Assembly (NCBI GenBank): GCA_003557125.1
Contig: PWPN01000005.1
Span: 1 to 5,798 of the forward strand
Origin: Phycisphaerae bacterium
GTDB lineage: Bacteria > Planctomycetota > Phycisphaerae > UBA1845 > PWPN01
Direction of reading: 5' to 3'
DNA: 5,798 nt
The notes under the pieces are model-generated. The model worked only from the letters and a program-made list of their open reading frames with translations, had not been told where the DNA came from and ran no database searches. Positions 5,663-5,798 of the stretch are shown in pieces (within the stretch, counting starts at the first letter, position 1; each line of letters begins with the position of its first letter). The position numbers and the translations under genes are program-made.

Positions 5663-5798
5663 ATGACAGAGTGTAACCGAGAGCAGTTGCTGTTTTCCAG
5701 TCTGAATCGCCAGAGCATCGTCACCGATTTCGACGGTGGCCACCTGACCTCGGACGGCGGCGGGCTGCTGCTGCGGGAGGCGGACCGGCGGTCAGCGC
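5663..5798 (+). CDS. IS1380-family transposase, N-terminal 45 residues only
   Basis: The reading frame opens at ATG 5663 and runs off the window after 45 codons and one base. The visible residues include EQLLFSSLNRQ (7-17), TDFDGGHLTSDGGGLLLREADRR (21-43), the characteristic opening of IS1380-family DDE transposases, which normally read like DFDGGxxTSDGGxLLLRE. The family enzyme is a DDE (RNase H-fold) transposase of over 400 residues that cuts and moves its own element; the catalytic acidic residues lie outside the window, so it cannot be said whether the gene is intact. The strong AAGGAGG upstream and the clean frame so far suggest it is not decayed at its 5' end. It is on the same strand as the methyltransferase gene and 366 bp beyond its stop. 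Confidence 0.92.
   Translation, partial: MTECNREQLLFSSLNRQSIVTDFDGGHLTSDGGGLLLREADRRSA

Larger units (their letters stand above)
5550..5798 (+). mobile_element. Left end of an IS1380-family insertion sequence (cut by window edge)
   Basis: The family is assigned from the transposase N-terminus. The left boundary is inferred near 5550, where TCTAGCCCGCATATTTCAT begins and the local base composition turns more AT-rich than the surrounding DNA. I recall similar TAGCCCGCATATTTCAT-like ends in this family but cannot confirm it; the matching right inverted repeat and the target duplication lie outside the window. About 113 bp of leader precede the transposase start. Confidence 0.75.

Overview
The window is a GC-rich stretch of bacterial chromosome, probably from the phylum Planctomycetota. 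That placement is an inference: it rests on the overall gene style and on a hairpin module at 5434-5456 that I recall, without being able to check, from planctomycete intergenic regions. Four genes are recognisable housekeeping or general enzymes, one is a lipoprotein of unknown function, and the right edge is the start of an insertion sequence.

Left part (1-2484), minus strand: a lipoprotein gene (2484 to 1759) is followed 75 bp later by fhs, formate--tetrahydrofolate ligase (1683 to beyond base 1). The visible 561 residues of fhs are nearly the whole protein; only the last few codons should lie outside the window. The 95-bp gap 2485-2579 separates this pair from plus-strand genes and holds two candidate sigma70-type promoters, back to back.

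Middle part (2580-4286), plus strand: a HIT-family dinucleotide hydrolase/phosphorylase-like protein (2580-3107) is followed by a dGTPase-type HD-domain triphosphohydrolase (3177-4286). Both act on nucleotides and could share a transcript. The 69-bp spacer between them has a near-perfect 14-bp tandem repeat and a tiny open frame overlapping the dGTPase start.

Right part (4475-5798), plus strand: a class I SAM-dependent methyltransferase (4475-5296) begins with a duplicated seven-residue segment, which creates two in-frame start codons. About 250 bp of non-coding DNA built of short repeats and a perfect hairpin follows. The window ends in the left end of an IS1380-family insertion sequence, with a strong ribosome binding site and the first 45 codons of its transposase.

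I found no CRISPR array, tRNA, rRNA or defence system. Nothing here amounts to a clear new multi-gene system; the points worth a second look are small regulatory and repeat structures and the unidentified lipoprotein.
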